A stretch of 64,000 nt of DNA from DASVCS01 sp036381495 (GTDB lineage: Bacteria; Gemmatimonadota; Gemmatimonadetes; Longimicrobiales; RSA9), in contig DASVCS010000135.1 of assembly GCA_036381495.1 (NCBI GenBank), positions 62,001-126,000 of the forward strand, given 5' to 3'. The notes under the pieces are model-generated. The model saw nothing but the letters and a program-made list of their open reading frames with translations. It did no database searches and was not told the origin of the DNA. Positions within the stretch are counted from its first letter, which is position 1. Every line of letters begins with the position of its first letter. Below are positions 40,626 to 50,503 of the stretch, piece by piece. Made by a program: the position numbers and the translations under genes.

Positions 40626-41497
40626 TCCGTCCGCTCGATGGTCATGAGGATGCGGCCGCCGCCGAAGACGCGGGTGTCGCCGGAGGACTCGGAGACGGTG
40701 AACGCCACGGCGCGGGTCGCGGCGGTGATGCCGGCGGCGGCGCGGTGGCGCGCGCCGAGGCCGAACGGCACCTGCTCGCCCGGGACGATCTCTTCGAGGT
40801 AGCGTCCGGCCGCGACGATCACGCCATCGCCGCGAATCACGAAGGCGCCGTCCATCCCCGAGAACTCGCGGATGGCGCGCTTGGCGTCGGGCGTGAGGAT
40901 CGAGCGCCTGGCCTCCGGGTGTCCCTCGAACGGGTTGAGCACGATTGCATGGGAGTGCGCCATGACGGCATCGGCATCGCCGAGGGTGGCCAGCAGGCCG
41001 ACCCGCTTGCCCTCGCGGCCGGTGTGGCCGAGTTCGACGCAGAGGCCGAGCAGGGCATCGAAAGCGGCGGGGTCGGCGACATTGGCGAGCGCGCTCAGCG
41101 GGGCATCGGCCTGGCCGTCGAGGTAGTCTTCATCGGTGGTCAGTTCGACGACGGCGACGGTGTCGAGTTCACAGCGGCCGTCGACGGCATCGCCGGAGAT
41201 GACGACGACCTGCTCGTCGGGTCGGAGGAGGCCGGCGGCGAGGCCTTCGAGCAGGGCGATCTTGGCCCGTCCCCGGCGCCGCAGTTTGACCTCCGGGAGC
41301 GCGAGGACATCGGTCTCGCCGAGCCTTGCGGCGCCGCCATCGGGCGCGGCGGTCATGACGCGGCACTCCTCGCCCAGTCGTTCCCGTAGGCGGTCCGCCT
41401 CTTCCGGGAGCGCGGCGGCGAGCAGGACGGCATCGGCGCCCGTCCGGCGAGCGACGACGACGGCGCCCTCGATGATGGCTTCGTTCTTTGGATGCAC
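40622..41497 (-). CDS. Diadenylate cyclase with DacZ-like domain layout
   Basis: 291 residues from GTG 41497 (AGGGGAC upstream). The C-terminal DAC domain has DGA at 216-218 and RHRAA at 250-254, the pair that binds and condenses two ATP to c-di-AMP. The N-terminal 130 residues (NEAIIEGAVVVARRTGADAV) resemble the pyruvate-kinase C-terminal alpha/beta domain found in the archaeal enzyme DacZ. Bacterial enzymes usually have CdaA (membrane helices) or DisA (DNA-binding) partners instead, and neither is present here. The enzyme should be cytosolic. Confidence 0.87.
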   Translation of the reverse strand: MHPKNEAIIEGAVVVARRTGADAVLLAAALPEEADRLRERLGEECRVMTAAPDGGAARLGETDVLALPEVKLRRRGRAKIALLEGLAAGLLRPDEQVVVISGDAVDGRCELDTVAVVELTTDEDYLDGQADAPLSALANVADPAAFDALLGLCVELGHTGREGKRVGLLATLGDADAVMAHSHAIVLNPFEGHPEARRSILTPDAKRAIREFSGMDGAFVIRGDGVIVAAGRYLEEIVPGEQVPFGLGARHRAAAGITAATRAVAFTVSESSGDTRVFGGGRILMTIERTD

Positions 41498-41624
41498 GTT
41501 TCGTCCCCTGGCGCGGGTCCGGCCCTCGTTCCCGGCGGCCGGACGGACCGGTTGCCGGGCACGCCGCTTGCCCTCTAGCTTGGCCCGCAAGCTCCGGTCC
41601 CGGTCACACCACCTGCGAACGCGG

Positions 41625-44246
41625 ATGAAAGGATCGTTCCTCGGCCGACTCCCGACGCACGAACATCGGCTCGACAACGGGCTCACGGTGCTGGTTCGGG
41701 AAGACCGTTCCGCGCCGGTCGTCGCGATCGTCGCGCACGTGCGCGCGGGGTACTTCAACGAGCCGGACGCCGTGGTGGGGATCAGTCACGTCCTGGAGCA
41801 CATGGTGTTCAAGGGGACGGAGCGGCTGGGGCCGGGCGAGCTCGCGCGGGCGACGAAGGCGGTCGGCGGCTACCTGAACGCCGGGACGATCTACGACTAC
41901 ACCACGTACTACACGGTCCTGCCGTCGGCGGCGCTCGAGCGCGGGCTCGAGATCCAGGCCGAGGCACTGAGCCACGCGGCCATCGACCCCGACGAGTTGC
42001 GCCGCGAGCTGGAGGTCATCATCCAGGAGGCACGGCGGAAGCTGGACAACCCGCGCGCCGTGGCGACCGAGGCGCTCTACGAGCTGATGTTCGACGTCCA
42101 CCGGATGCGTCGCTGGCGGATCGGCCGAGAAGCGGAGTTGCGGCGGCTCACCCGCGAGGACGTCTGGCGCTACTACCAGGACTTCTATCGGCCGTCCAAC
42201 ATCGTGCTGGTCGTGGCCGGTGACGTGGACCCCCGGCGGACGTTGGAGTTGGTCGAACGCTGCTACGGCGGCATGCCGCCGGGCGAGTCGGTCTCGACCG
42301 CGGCGCCCGAGGAGCCGGAGCGGCGCGGGCTGCGCTTCCGCGAGATGGCGGGCGATGTGGTGCGTACCTCGATCGAGTGGGGGTGGCGGACGCCGGGCAC
42401 GCTCCACCCGGACACGCCCGCGCTCGATCTCCTCGCGGTCGTGCTCGGTCAGGGGCGCGCCTCACGCCTCTTCCAGCGCGTGCGCGAAACCGGACGGGTC
42501 ACCCGCATCGGTGCGTCCAATTACACGCCGACGGAGATCGGCGTCTTCGGTGTGAGCGCGGAGGCGCTCCCCGCCGACACCCCGGCCGCGATCGAGGCGA
42601 CCTGGCGCGAGGTCGCCGTGCTGGCCGCCGAGACCGTCTCGTCCACCGAGCTCGATCGCGCCCGCAACGTGCTCGAGGCTCGAATGCTCCAGCGGCTCGA
42701 GACCGTCGAGGGCCAGGCCAGACTGCTGGCGGAGTGGCAGGCGCTGGGAGACTGGCGGCTGGCCGACGGCTACCTCGCACGACTGTTCGCCGCCACGCCG
42801 GACGACCTCCGCCGCGTTGCGCGCCGGTATCTGACGCCCGAGCGCGCGGCGCTGCTGGTCTATCGGCCCGAGTCCGCGGAGCCGGTGGGGGCGCCGGAAG
42901 TGCCGAGCGCGAAAGGCGTGCCCCGGGGTCGGGCTCGAACGGAGCAGGCGCAGCCGGCGACACGCACGCGCTCGCGCACGCCTCCGGGCGGCCCGGCCGT
43001 GGCGGCGGGCTTCGAGGACGGCGTCCACTTCTACGAACTCGCCAACGGCGTACGCATCGCCATCAAGCCCCGGCGGACGACGCCGCTCGTGTCGATGGGG
43101 ATCCTCGCGCGTGGCGGCGCGCTCGACGAGCAGATGGAGCAGGCGGGGATCACCGGGTTGTTGGCGCGCACATCCGTGAAGGGGACGACGACGCGGAGCG
43201 GCGCACGGATCGCGGAGGAGGTGGAGGCGATGGGCGGCGCCGTATCGGCGACGGTCGCGTCCGACGCCTTCGGCTGGACGCTCTCCGTGCCGGCTCGCCA
43301 TTTCGCGGACGCGTTCGCGGTGTTGGCCGATGTCGCGCTGCGTCCGAGCTTTCCGGAAGCGGAGCTCGAGCGCGAACGGAAGGTGGCGCTGAGCGACCTG
43401 AACCGGCTCCGCGACGACATGCGACGCTATCCACTGCGCCTGCTGTTCCAGGGCGCGTTCCCGGACCACCCGTACGGCTTTCCCGCGGCAGTGACGGAGG
43501 CGGCGCTCGGGCGGGCGACCCGTGCGGATCTGACGGCATGGCATCGGGCGCGGGTCCTCGAGACGCCGCCGCTGGTGGTGGTCGTCGGGGATGTGGATCC
43601 GGATGTGGCGGCCTCGGGGATCGCGCGTGAGATGGAGCCGGTGCGTGGCGGTAGGGCGGAAGGGGAGGGGTGGCGGCCGGCATGGCCGGAGGGGCCGCGC
43701 GTCGAGGTCGAGCACCGGACGCGGGAGCAGACGGCGCTGGCGTTGGGTTTCCCCGGGCCGGCGCGGAACGACCCGGACGCGTACGCGCTGGATGTGCTGG
43801 CCAATGTGCTCAGCGGCCTGGGCGGCCGTCTCTTCGAGGCGCTGCGCGAGCGGCGTGCGCTGGCGTACACGGTGACAGCGTCCCCGGTCGCGCGCTGGTG
43901 TGCCGGCGCGTTCGTCTCGTACGTCGCGACATCGCCGGAGCGGGAGGACGAGGCGCGTCACGCGCTGCTCGAGGAACTGGCGCGGGTGGCGGACGAGAGC
44001 ATTGGTGCCGACGAGCTCTCGCGCGCGCAGGAGTATACGATCGGTGCGTGGAAGATCCGGAGCCAGGCGAATGCGGCGCAGTTGGGCGACCTGGCGGACG
44101 CGCTCCTGCTCGGCCGGGGTCTCTCCGAGCTGCGCGAGTTCGAGGCGCGGATCCGCGCGTTGACGCCGGTCGCGCTGCGGGAGGCGGCCCGTCGCTGGTT
44201 CGACCCCAACCGGATCATCGAGGGAGTCGTTCGCGGCTCACGCTGA
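41625..44246 (+). CDS. M16-family zinc metallopeptidase, tandem-domain
   Basis: 873 residues. The inverted zinc motif HxxEH is H55-VL-E58-H59, with E135 in VIIQEARRKL as the third ligand. The N-terminal M16 pair (1-430) is followed by an Arg/Pro linker (about 425-455) and a second pair (from about 465) that starts YELANGVRIAIKPRRTTP and lacks HxxEH. This active-plus-inactive layout matches pitrilysin/insulinase proteins and, as separate subunits, mitochondrial processing peptidase. There is no obvious signal peptide. ATG 41625 is taken; the ribosome site is weak. It is divergent from the cyclase gene. Confidence 0.92.
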   Translation: MKGSFLGRLPTHEHRLDNGLTVLVREDRSAPVVAIVAHVRAGYFNEPDAVVGISHVLEHMVFKGTERLGPGELARATKAVGGYLNAGTIYDYTTYYTVLPSAALERGLEIQAEALSHAAIDPDELRRELEVIIQEARRKLDNPRAVATEALYELMFDVHRMRRWRIGREAELRRLTREDVWRYYQDFYRPSNIVLVVAGDVDPRRTLELVERCYGGMPPGESVSTAAPEEPERRGLRFREMAGDVVRTSIEWGWRTPGTLHPDTPALDLLAVVLGQGRASRLFQRVRETGRVTRIGASNYTPTEIGVFGVSAEALPADTPAAIEATWREVAVLAAETVSSTELDRARNVLEARMLQRLETVEGQARLLAEWQALGDWRLADGYLARLFAATPDDLRRVARRYLTPERAALLVYRPESAEPVGAPEVPSAKGVPRGRARTEQAQPATRTRSRTPPGGPAVAAGFEDGVHFYELANGVRIAIKPRRTTPLVSMGILARGGALDEQMEQAGITGLLARTSVKGTTTRSGARIAEEVEAMGGAVSATVASDAFGWTLSVPARHFADAFAVLADVALRPSFPEAELERERKVALSDLNRLRDDMRRYPLRLLFQGAFPDHPYGFPAAVTEAALGRATRADLTAWHRARVLETPPLVVVVGDVDPDVAASGIAREMEPVRGGRAEGEGWRPAWPEGPRVEVEHRTREQTALALGFPGPARNDPDAYALDVLANVLSGLGGRLFEALRERRALAYTVTASPVARWCAGAFVSYVATSPEREDEARHALLEELARVADESIGADELSRAQEYTIGAWKIRSQANAAQLGDLADALLLGRGLSELREFEARIRALTPVALREAARRWFDPNRIIEGVVRGSR

Positions 44247-44260
44247 GGCGTCCCGCGCGA

Positions 44261-44289
44261 TTGCCCGGACTCCGCGTGCCGCCTATATT
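44261..44289 (+). promoter_or_regulatory. Promoter of the enoyl-CoA hydratase gene
   Basis: TTGCCC (44261-44266), 17 nt, TATATT (44284-44289), 58 bases before the ATG. Confidence 0.65.
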
Positions 44290-44347
44290 TCCTGCCGTCA
44301 CGCGGCCGCCGGCCGGCCGCTCTCGAGACCATCCCTCCGAGCCGACC

Positions 44348-45136
<789 letters not shown>

Positions 45137-45162
45137 CCAGGCCGGCCGTGGCCCGCGCGATC

Positions 45163-46305
45163 ATGTCGCCCGCCTCGGTCTCCTGCCGGCAGCTCCGTCT
45201 CCGCGAGTTCCGCAACTTCGCGGAACTCGAACTGACCCTGCCCGCGATCGGCGTCGCCATCATCGGCGACAACGGCTCCGGCAAGACGAACCTCATCGAG
45301 GCGCTCTACTACTTCGAGATCTTCCGCTCCTTCCGCGCCGCGCCGGACGAACAGCTCGTCCGCATGGGCGCCGATGCGTTCCACATCCGTGGCATCTTCG
45401 AGGGGCCGGCTGCCGGCGAGGAACGCGAGATCACCGCGGCGTACCAGCGCCGCACCCGCAAGAAACGGGTGAGCGTGAACGGCGTCGTACCCGAACGTCT
45501 GGGAGCCGCGCTGGGTGGCGTGGGCGCCGTCGTCTTCTCGCCCTCCGACGTGGCGCTCGTTGCCGGCACCCCCGCCGAACGACGCCGGTTCCTCGACATC
45601 GTGCTCTCCCTGAACGTGCCCGGCTACCTGAGCGCGCTCCAGCGCTACCGTCACGTCCTGCGGCAGCGGAACGCCATGTTGCGCGAGGGCGCCCCTCCCG
45701 CGCTGCTGTCGGCGTGGGACGAGGGACTGATCTCGTGGGGCGCGCGGGTCACTGCGGAGCGCGCGGCCTGGGTCGCAGCGCGGAGCGACGGCTTCGCGCG
45801 GCGCCACGCCGCGATTTCCGGCGGCGCGCCGGCACGACTGGTCTACCGTTCCTCGGTCCCGCTCCCGGGAGAGGAGCCGTCCACGCCGGAATCCGCCGCG
45901 GAGGCGTTCCGCGCCGAGATCGCGCGTACGGCGGTGCGAGAGCGGGAGCGTGGCGTGACGCTGGTGGGTCCGCACCGAGACGACCTGGCGTTCCTGCTCG
46001 CCGGTGCCGGGGGTGAAGTCGACCTGCGGGAGTACGGCTCGGGCGGCCAGCAGCGCACCGCGGCGATCGCGCTGCGCATGATCGAGGCGGAGACCGTGCG
46101 GGAGGCGCGCGGCCGCGAGCCGATGGTCCTGCTGGACGACCTCTTTGCGGAGCTGGACACCGGTCGCTCGCGGCGGATTCTGGAGCTGCTCGAAGAGGAG
46201 GAGCGCGGCCAGGTCATCCTCACGGCGCCGAAGGCGTCGGACATCGAGGTGCGCCGCGGCGCGCTCCCGCACTGGCGTATTGCGCACGGCGAGGTCTCGA
46301 CGTGA
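45163..46305 (+). CDS. recF: DNA replication and repair protein RecF
   Basis: 380 residues. Walker A is GDNGSGKT (35-42), the ABC-type signature is YGSGGQQRT, and Walker B is MVLLDDLFAELD. RecF loads RecA at single-strand gaps. GTG 45148 could add five residues. The recF, DUF721, gyrB order is the classic origin-proximal block, but dnaA and dnaN, which normally precede recF, are replaced here by a crotonase gene. The stop overlaps the next start (GTGA). Confidence 0.95.
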   Translation: MSPASVSCRQLRLREFRNFAELELTLPAIGVAIIGDNGSGKTNLIEALYYFEIFRSFRAAPDEQLVRMGADAFHIRGIFEGPAAGEEREITAAYQRRTRKKRVSVNGVVPERLGAALGGVGAVVFSPSDVALVAGTPAERRRFLDIVLSLNVPGYLSALQRYRHVLRQRNAMLREGAPPALLSAWDEGLISWGARVTAERAAWVAARSDGFARRHAAISGGAPARLVYRSSVPLPGEEPSTPESAAEAFRAEIARTAVRERERGVTLVGPHRDDLAFLLAGAGGEVDLREYGSGGQQRTAAIALRMIEAETVREARGREPMVLLDDLFAELDTGRSRRILELLEEEERGQVILTAPKASDIEVRRGALPHWRIAHGEVST

Positions 46306-46661
46306 GTGCCGGCCGGGACGGACCGACGCCGCTGGGCCGCGCGCTCGGTGACTATCTCGACCGCACCGGTCTCGGCGCGCGCATCGACGAGGCCCGCGTG
46401 GTCCCCGAATGGGCGGAGCGCGTGGGTGATGCCATCGCGCGCGTGACCCGGCCGCTGCGCGTCTCGCGCGGCACTCTCTTCGTCGCTGTCCGTTCGAGCG
46501 CCTGGCTCATGGAGCTGAAGCTGATGGAGTCCGAGATTCGCCGCCGTCTCAACGCCGGCCGCGAGCGAGGCAGAATCGAGAGAATCCGCTTCGTCGTGGC
46601 GGAGGACGGAACCGACGAGACGGGCTCCGGTGGCGGTAACCTTCGGAGGGGTGGGGGGTAG
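46302..46661 (+). CDS. DUF721 / DciA-like protein
   Basis: 119 residues from a GTG overlapping recF. The core VVPEWAERVGDAIARVTRPL, then SRGTLFVAVRSSAWLMELKL and MESEIRRRLN is the DUF721 (KH-like) fold of DciA, which loads the replicative helicase in bacteria without DnaC or DnaI. The position between recF and gyrB is conserved in many phyla. The Gly-rich tail is probably disordered. Confidence 0.85.
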   Translation: MSAGRDGPTPLGRALGDYLDRTGLGARIDEARVVPEWAERVGDAIARVTRPLRVSRGTLFVAVRSSAWLMELKLMESEIRRRLNAGRERGRIERIRFVVAEDGTDETGSGGGNLRRGGG

Positions 46662-46702
46662 TAGAAAGGCTGGAATTTCCGCGAAACCCGAGCAAGAACA
46701 CC

Positions 46703-48658
46703 ATGGCGAAGAGGCAGCCCAACAAGAACGAGTATTCCGCCGGGCAGATCCAGGTCCTGAAGGGGCTCGAAGCGGTCAGAAAGCGCCCGGGGATGTACAT
46801 CGGGTCGACCGGGCCCCGCGGCCTGCACCACCTGGTCTACGAGGTGGTCGACAACTCGGTCGACGAGGCGCTCGCGGGCCACTGCACGCGCATCGACGTC
46901 GTGATCCGGCCCGACAACTCGATCACGGTGACGGACAACGGCCGGGGCATCCCCGTGGACCTGCACCCGGTCGAGAAGAAGCCGGGCGTCGAGGTCGCGA
47001 TGACGATGCTGCACGCCGGCGGGAAGTTCGACAAGAACGTCTACAAGGTGTCCGGCGGGCTGCACGGCGTGGGCGTGAGCGTGGTCAATGCGCTGTCCGA
47101 GTGGCTCGAAGTCGAGGTTCGGTGGCGCGACGGCCGCACGTACCGGCAGCGCTTCGCGCGCGGGGTCAAGCAGACGGAGCTGGAGGCGGCGGGCAAGCAC
47201 GATGGCGAGACGGGCACGACCGTGTCGTTTCGGGCCGATCCCGAGATCTTCGCCTCGCTCGAGTACGACTTCGAGACGCTCTCGAACCGCCTGCGCGAGC
47301 TGGCCTTCCTCAACCGCGGCCTGCTGATCAGACTCGTCGACGAGCGGGAGTCGGCCGGGGGCGAGCCGCGGAGCGAGGAGTACCACTTCGAGGGCGGCAT
47401 CAACGAGTTCGTCGCCTACCTGCGGGGTTCGCGCAAGCCGCTCCACCCGGAGCCGATCTACATCGCGGCCTCGCGCGAGGAGGCCGAGATCGAGCTCGCG
47501 ATCCAGTACGACGACGGCTACAACGAGAACACGTTCACGTTCGTCAACAACATCAACACGCACGAGGGCGGGACGCATCTCACGGGTTTCAAGGCGGCGC
47601 TCACGCGGACGCTCAACGACTACGCCCGCAAGAACAACCTCCTCAAGAAGGAACTCGATTCGCTCTCGGGCGACGATGTCCGGGAAGGACTCACCTGCGT
47701 CCTCTCGATCAAGGTGCGCGAGCCGCAGTTCGAGGGGCAGACCAAGACCAAGCTGGGCAACTCCGAGGTCCGTGGCGCCGTCGAGCAGGTCGTCAACGAG
47801 AAGCTGGCCACCCACCTCGAAGAGAACCCGTCCGTCGCCAGGACGATCATCGAAAAGGCGATCCAGGCCGCGCGGGCCCGCATCGCCGCCCGGAAGGCCC
47901 GGGACCTGACCCGGCGGAAGAACCCGCTCGAAGGGAGCATCCTGCCGGGCAAGCTGGCCGACTGCTCGATCAGCGATCCCGCCGCGTGCGAGGTCTACCT
48001 GGTCGAGGGCGACAGCGCGGGCGGCAGCGCGAAGCAGGGGCGCAACCGCACGTACCAGGCGATCCTGCCTCTCCGCGGCAAGATCCTCAACGTCGAAAAG
48101 GCGCGTCTCGACAAGATCCTCTCGAACGAGGAGATCCGCACGATCATCGCGGCGATCGGCACGGGCATCGGCGAGGACGAGTTCAACGTCAAGAACGCGC
48201 GCTACGGCAAGGTCATCATCATGACCGACGCGGATGTGGACGGCGCCCACATCCGCACGCTGCTGCTCACCTTCTTCTTCCGGCACATGCGGCAGCTCAT
48301 CGAGGAAGGGATGATCTACATCGCGCAGCCGCCGCTCTTCCGGGTGGCGCGGGGGAAGGAAGAGCATTACGCCTACACGGAGGAGGAGCGGGACCAGCTC
48401 GTGCAACGTCTCTCGTCGAACGGCAAGGGCGAGCATCGCTCGGTGAGCATCCAGCGGTACAAGGGTCTGGGTGAGATGAATCCCGAGCAGCTCTGGCGGA
48501 CGACCATGGATCCGGAGACACGTACGATCCTGAAGGTCACGCTCGAGGATGCGGTGGCGGCGGACCGGATCTTCCAGACGTTGATGGGCGACGACGTCGA
48601 GCCCCGTCGTCGGTTCATCGAGGGAAACGCAAAGTTCGTCAAGAACCTGGACGTGTGA
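46703..48658 (+). CDS. gyrB: DNA gyrase subunit B
   Basis: 651 residues. The GHKL ATPase has VDNSVDEALAG, then TDNGRGIPVD, followed by GGLHGVGVSVVNALS; the TOPRIM domain shows EGDSAGGSAKQGRNR and MTDADVDGAHIRTLLLTFFF, and the C-terminus has the conserved QRYKGLGEMNPEQLW. With GyrA it introduces negative supercoils. The length is that of the short form without the large Proteobacteria-type insertion. gyrA is not in the window. Confidence 0.97.
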   Translation: MAKRQPNKNEYSAGQIQVLKGLEAVRKRPGMYIGSTGPRGLHHLVYEVVDNSVDEALAGHCTRIDVVIRPDNSITVTDNGRGIPVDLHPVEKKPGVEVAMTMLHAGGKFDKNVYKVSGGLHGVGVSVVNALSEWLEVEVRWRDGRTYRQRFARGVKQTELEAAGKHDGETGTTVSFRADPEIFASLEYDFETLSNRLRELAFLNRGLLIRLVDERESAGGEPRSEEYHFEGGINEFVAYLRGSRKPLHPEPIYIAASREEAEIELAIQYDDGYNENTFTFVNNINTHEGGTHLTGFKAALTRTLNDYARKNNLLKKELDSLSGDDVREGLTCVLSIKVREPQFEGQTKTKLGNSEVRGAVEQVVNEKLATHLEENPSVARTIIEKAIQAARARIAARKARDLTRRKNPLEGSILPGKLADCSISDPAACEVYLVEGDSAGGSAKQGRNRTYQAILPLRGKILNVEKARLDKILSNEEIRTIIAAIGTGIGEDEFNVKNARYGKVIIMTDADVDGAHIRTLLLTFFFRHMRQLIEEGMIYIAQPPLFRVARGKEEHYAYTEEERDQLVQRLSSNGKGEHRSVSIQRYKGLGEMNPEQLWRTTMDPETRTILKVTLEDAVAADRIFQTLMGDDVEPRRRFIEGNAKFVKNLDV

Positions 48659-48739
48659 GGGCGGCTGTTCCCAGGCCCGATCTACCCGTGCGGCTGTCCC
48701 TCACGGGGGCACGGCGTGGTACGGGCCGTGCAGCCGGTG

Positions 48740-49894
48740 ATGGCTATGCGGATCGCTCTCGTCTCGACCTCCTGTCTGCCCGTGCCGCCGCGGAGTTATG
48801 GCGGTACGGAGCTGGTCATCTACGAACTGGCCGAAGGGCTGGTCGAGCGTGGCCACGAGGTCACGCTCTTCGCGACCGGCGACTCGGCGACTTCCGCGGA
48901 ATTGCGCGCGCTCTATCCCGAGGCGGTGTGGCCGCCGGACTTCACGACGGAAATGAACCACGTCTCGTGGGCGATGGCGGAGGTGGCGCGGGGCGACTTC
49001 GACCTCGTGCACGCGCACTCGGCCAGCGCGCTGGCGTGCACGCGGCTGATGCCGCACGTGCCGCTGGTCTACACGATCCACCACGTGCGGGACGCGGCGC
49101 TCTCCCGGTTCTATGAATTCTTCCCGGATCCGTGGTACGTGGCGATCTCTGCGGACCAGGCGCGACGCGAGGTCCGGCTGCCTCATCTGTCGGTGATCCA
49201 TCACGGGCTGGATCCGTCACGTTTCCGCTGGTCCGAGACGCCCGGCGACTACGTCTTCTTCATGGGTCGGTTCGCGCGGATCAAGGGGCCGCACACGGCG
49301 ATTGCCGCGGCGGCTCGGGCGGGAGTGGCGATCAAGGTGGCGGGCGAGGTGCATCCGGTGGATCGCGAGTTCGCGGAGCGCGAGGTACTGTGGCGGCTCG
49401 AGGAGCCAGGCGTCGAGTACGTCGGCTGCGTGGGCGGCGAGGCGAAGATCGAGCTGCTTCGCGGTGCGCGTGCCCTGCTCGCGCCGATCGAGTGGAACGA
49501 GCCGTTCGGGCTGACGCTGATCGAGGCGATGCTCTCGGGTTGTCCCGTGGTCGCCTTCCCACGCGGGAGCGTCCCCGAGCTGGTCGAGGAGGGGGTGACT
49601 GGGTACGTGGTCGAGGACGTCGCGGAGATGGCCGACGCGATCCGGCCGGGCGGGCGCGTGGACGCGTTCGACCGCCGTCGCTGCCGTGAGCGGGCGGTCG
49701 AGCGTTTCAGCCGCATGCGCATGGTGATGGAGCACGAGCGCCTGTACGAGCGGGTGATCACGCCCGCGGCCGAGCGGCCTTCGGTCGAGCCGCCGCCGTT
49801 GTGGATCGAGACGGGTGGCGATGCCGAAGCGGTGGGTCCGCCGGCGGGCGCGGACGGATCCGTCACGGGCGTGGAAGGTCCCGTAGCGCCGTAG
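48740..49894 (+). CDS. Glycosyltransferase family 4 protein
   Basis: 384 residues from ATG 48740 (ATG 48746 also possible). The N-terminal Rossmann half begins MRIALVSTSCLPVPPRSYGG; the C-terminal half has FFMGRFARIKGPHTAIAAA and the donor-binding segment WNEPFGLTLIEAMLSGCPVV. It fits GT4 retaining transferases that use a nucleotide sugar for polysaccharide, glycolipid or glycogen-like synthesis. No other polysaccharide genes are close, so the acceptor is open. The last 40 residues are Pro/Gly-rich. Confidence 0.88.
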   Translation: MAMRIALVSTSCLPVPPRSYGGTELVIYELAEGLVERGHEVTLFATGDSATSAELRALYPEAVWPPDFTTEMNHVSWAMAEVARGDFDLVHAHSASALACTRLMPHVPLVYTIHHVRDAALSRFYEFFPDPWYVAISADQARREVRLPHLSVIHHGLDPSRFRWSETPGDYVFFMGRFARIKGPHTAIAAAARAGVAIKVAGEVHPVDREFAEREVLWRLEEPGVEYVGCVGGEAKIELLRGARALLAPIEWNEPFGLTLIEAMLSGCPVVAFPRGSVPELVEEGVTGYVVEDVAEMADAIRPGGRVDAFDRRRCRERAVERFSRMRMVMEHERLYERVITPAAERPSVEPPPLWIETGGDAEAVGPPAGADGSVTGVEGPVAP

Positions 49895-49900
49895 CCTCGC

Positions 49901-49929
49901 TTGACGCCGCGGGCAGGGGAGGCCAAACT
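49901..49929 (+). promoter_or_regulatory. Possible promoter of the 49937 gene
   Basis: TTGACG (49901-49906), 17 nt, CAAACT (49924-49929). The expected transcription start falls at about the ATG (49937), so the mRNA would be nearly leaderless. Confidence 0.45.
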
Positions 49930-49936
49930 GCGGGCC

Positions 49937-50398
49937 ATGGAATCCCTGCGCCGCACGGCGGATGCCCACCTGCAACGAGCGCTCGAACGCGAGGCGCTGA
50001 GGGACCCCCGACACTCCTACCGGGACCGGCTGCGGCTGCTCCGCGCGCGGAGCCCCGAGACGTTCGAGGAGGCGCGTCGCTACTACGAAGACGTCCTGCT
50101 CCCGCGCGTTGCCGAGGAGGGGGCGGATGCGGTGGCGGAGTGGTTGGCCTACGGCTGTCGGCTCGCGGCGTTGTCGGGGCCGGGGCGGATCGTGGCGGTC
50201 GATGCGGATGGCCGGGCACGCGCGGCCGAGCCGCCGTTGCCCCACGACCGCCTCCTGCTCCATCTGCCGGATGACGACGCGGTCCCCGTCCTCGCCCTGA
50301 ACGTCCCCGAAAGACTCTCTCCCGCGCAGCGTGCGACGTACGACCTGCTGGTGGCGGGGAAGACCGCGCCCGCCGGGTCGGAGCCGCTCGAGGGCTGA
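49937..50398 (+). CDS. Unknown soluble protein
   Basis: 153 residues. The N-terminal half is helical (TADAHLQRALEREALRDPRH, then RLRLLRARSPETFEEARRYY, then EDVLLPRVAEEGADAVAEWL); the C-terminal half contains strands (GRIVAVDADGRARAAEPPLP, then LLLHLPDDDAVPVLALNVP). I do not recognise the family. ATG 49937 has no clear ribosome site; an upstream TTG at 49901 is in frame but inside the promoter-like element. The gene converges with rho. Confidence 0.66.
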   Translation: MESLRRTADAHLQRALEREALRDPRHSYRDRLRLLRARSPETFEEARRYYEDVLLPRVAEEGADAVAEWLAYGCRLAALSGPGRIVAVDADGRARAAEPPLPHDRLLLHLPDDDAVPVLALNVPERLSPAQRATYDLLVAGKTAPAGSEPLEG

Positions 50399-50473
50399 CC
50401 CCGGTTCCGCCCGAGCGGTCCGCGATCGCAGCGGAGCGGCACGCTCCCGGCCCGGCGGGCGCGGTCTTCTCGA

Positions 50474-50493
50474 ACGGGGCCTGTCTGCCCCGT
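50474..50493. terminator. 7-bp hairpin between the 49937 gene and rho
   Basis: ACGGGGC (50474-50480), loop CTGTCT, GCCCCGT (50487-50493), ten bases beyond the rho stop codon. No strong U-run on either strand. Confidence 0.45.
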
Positions 50494-50503
50494 CCCGGCG
50501 TCC

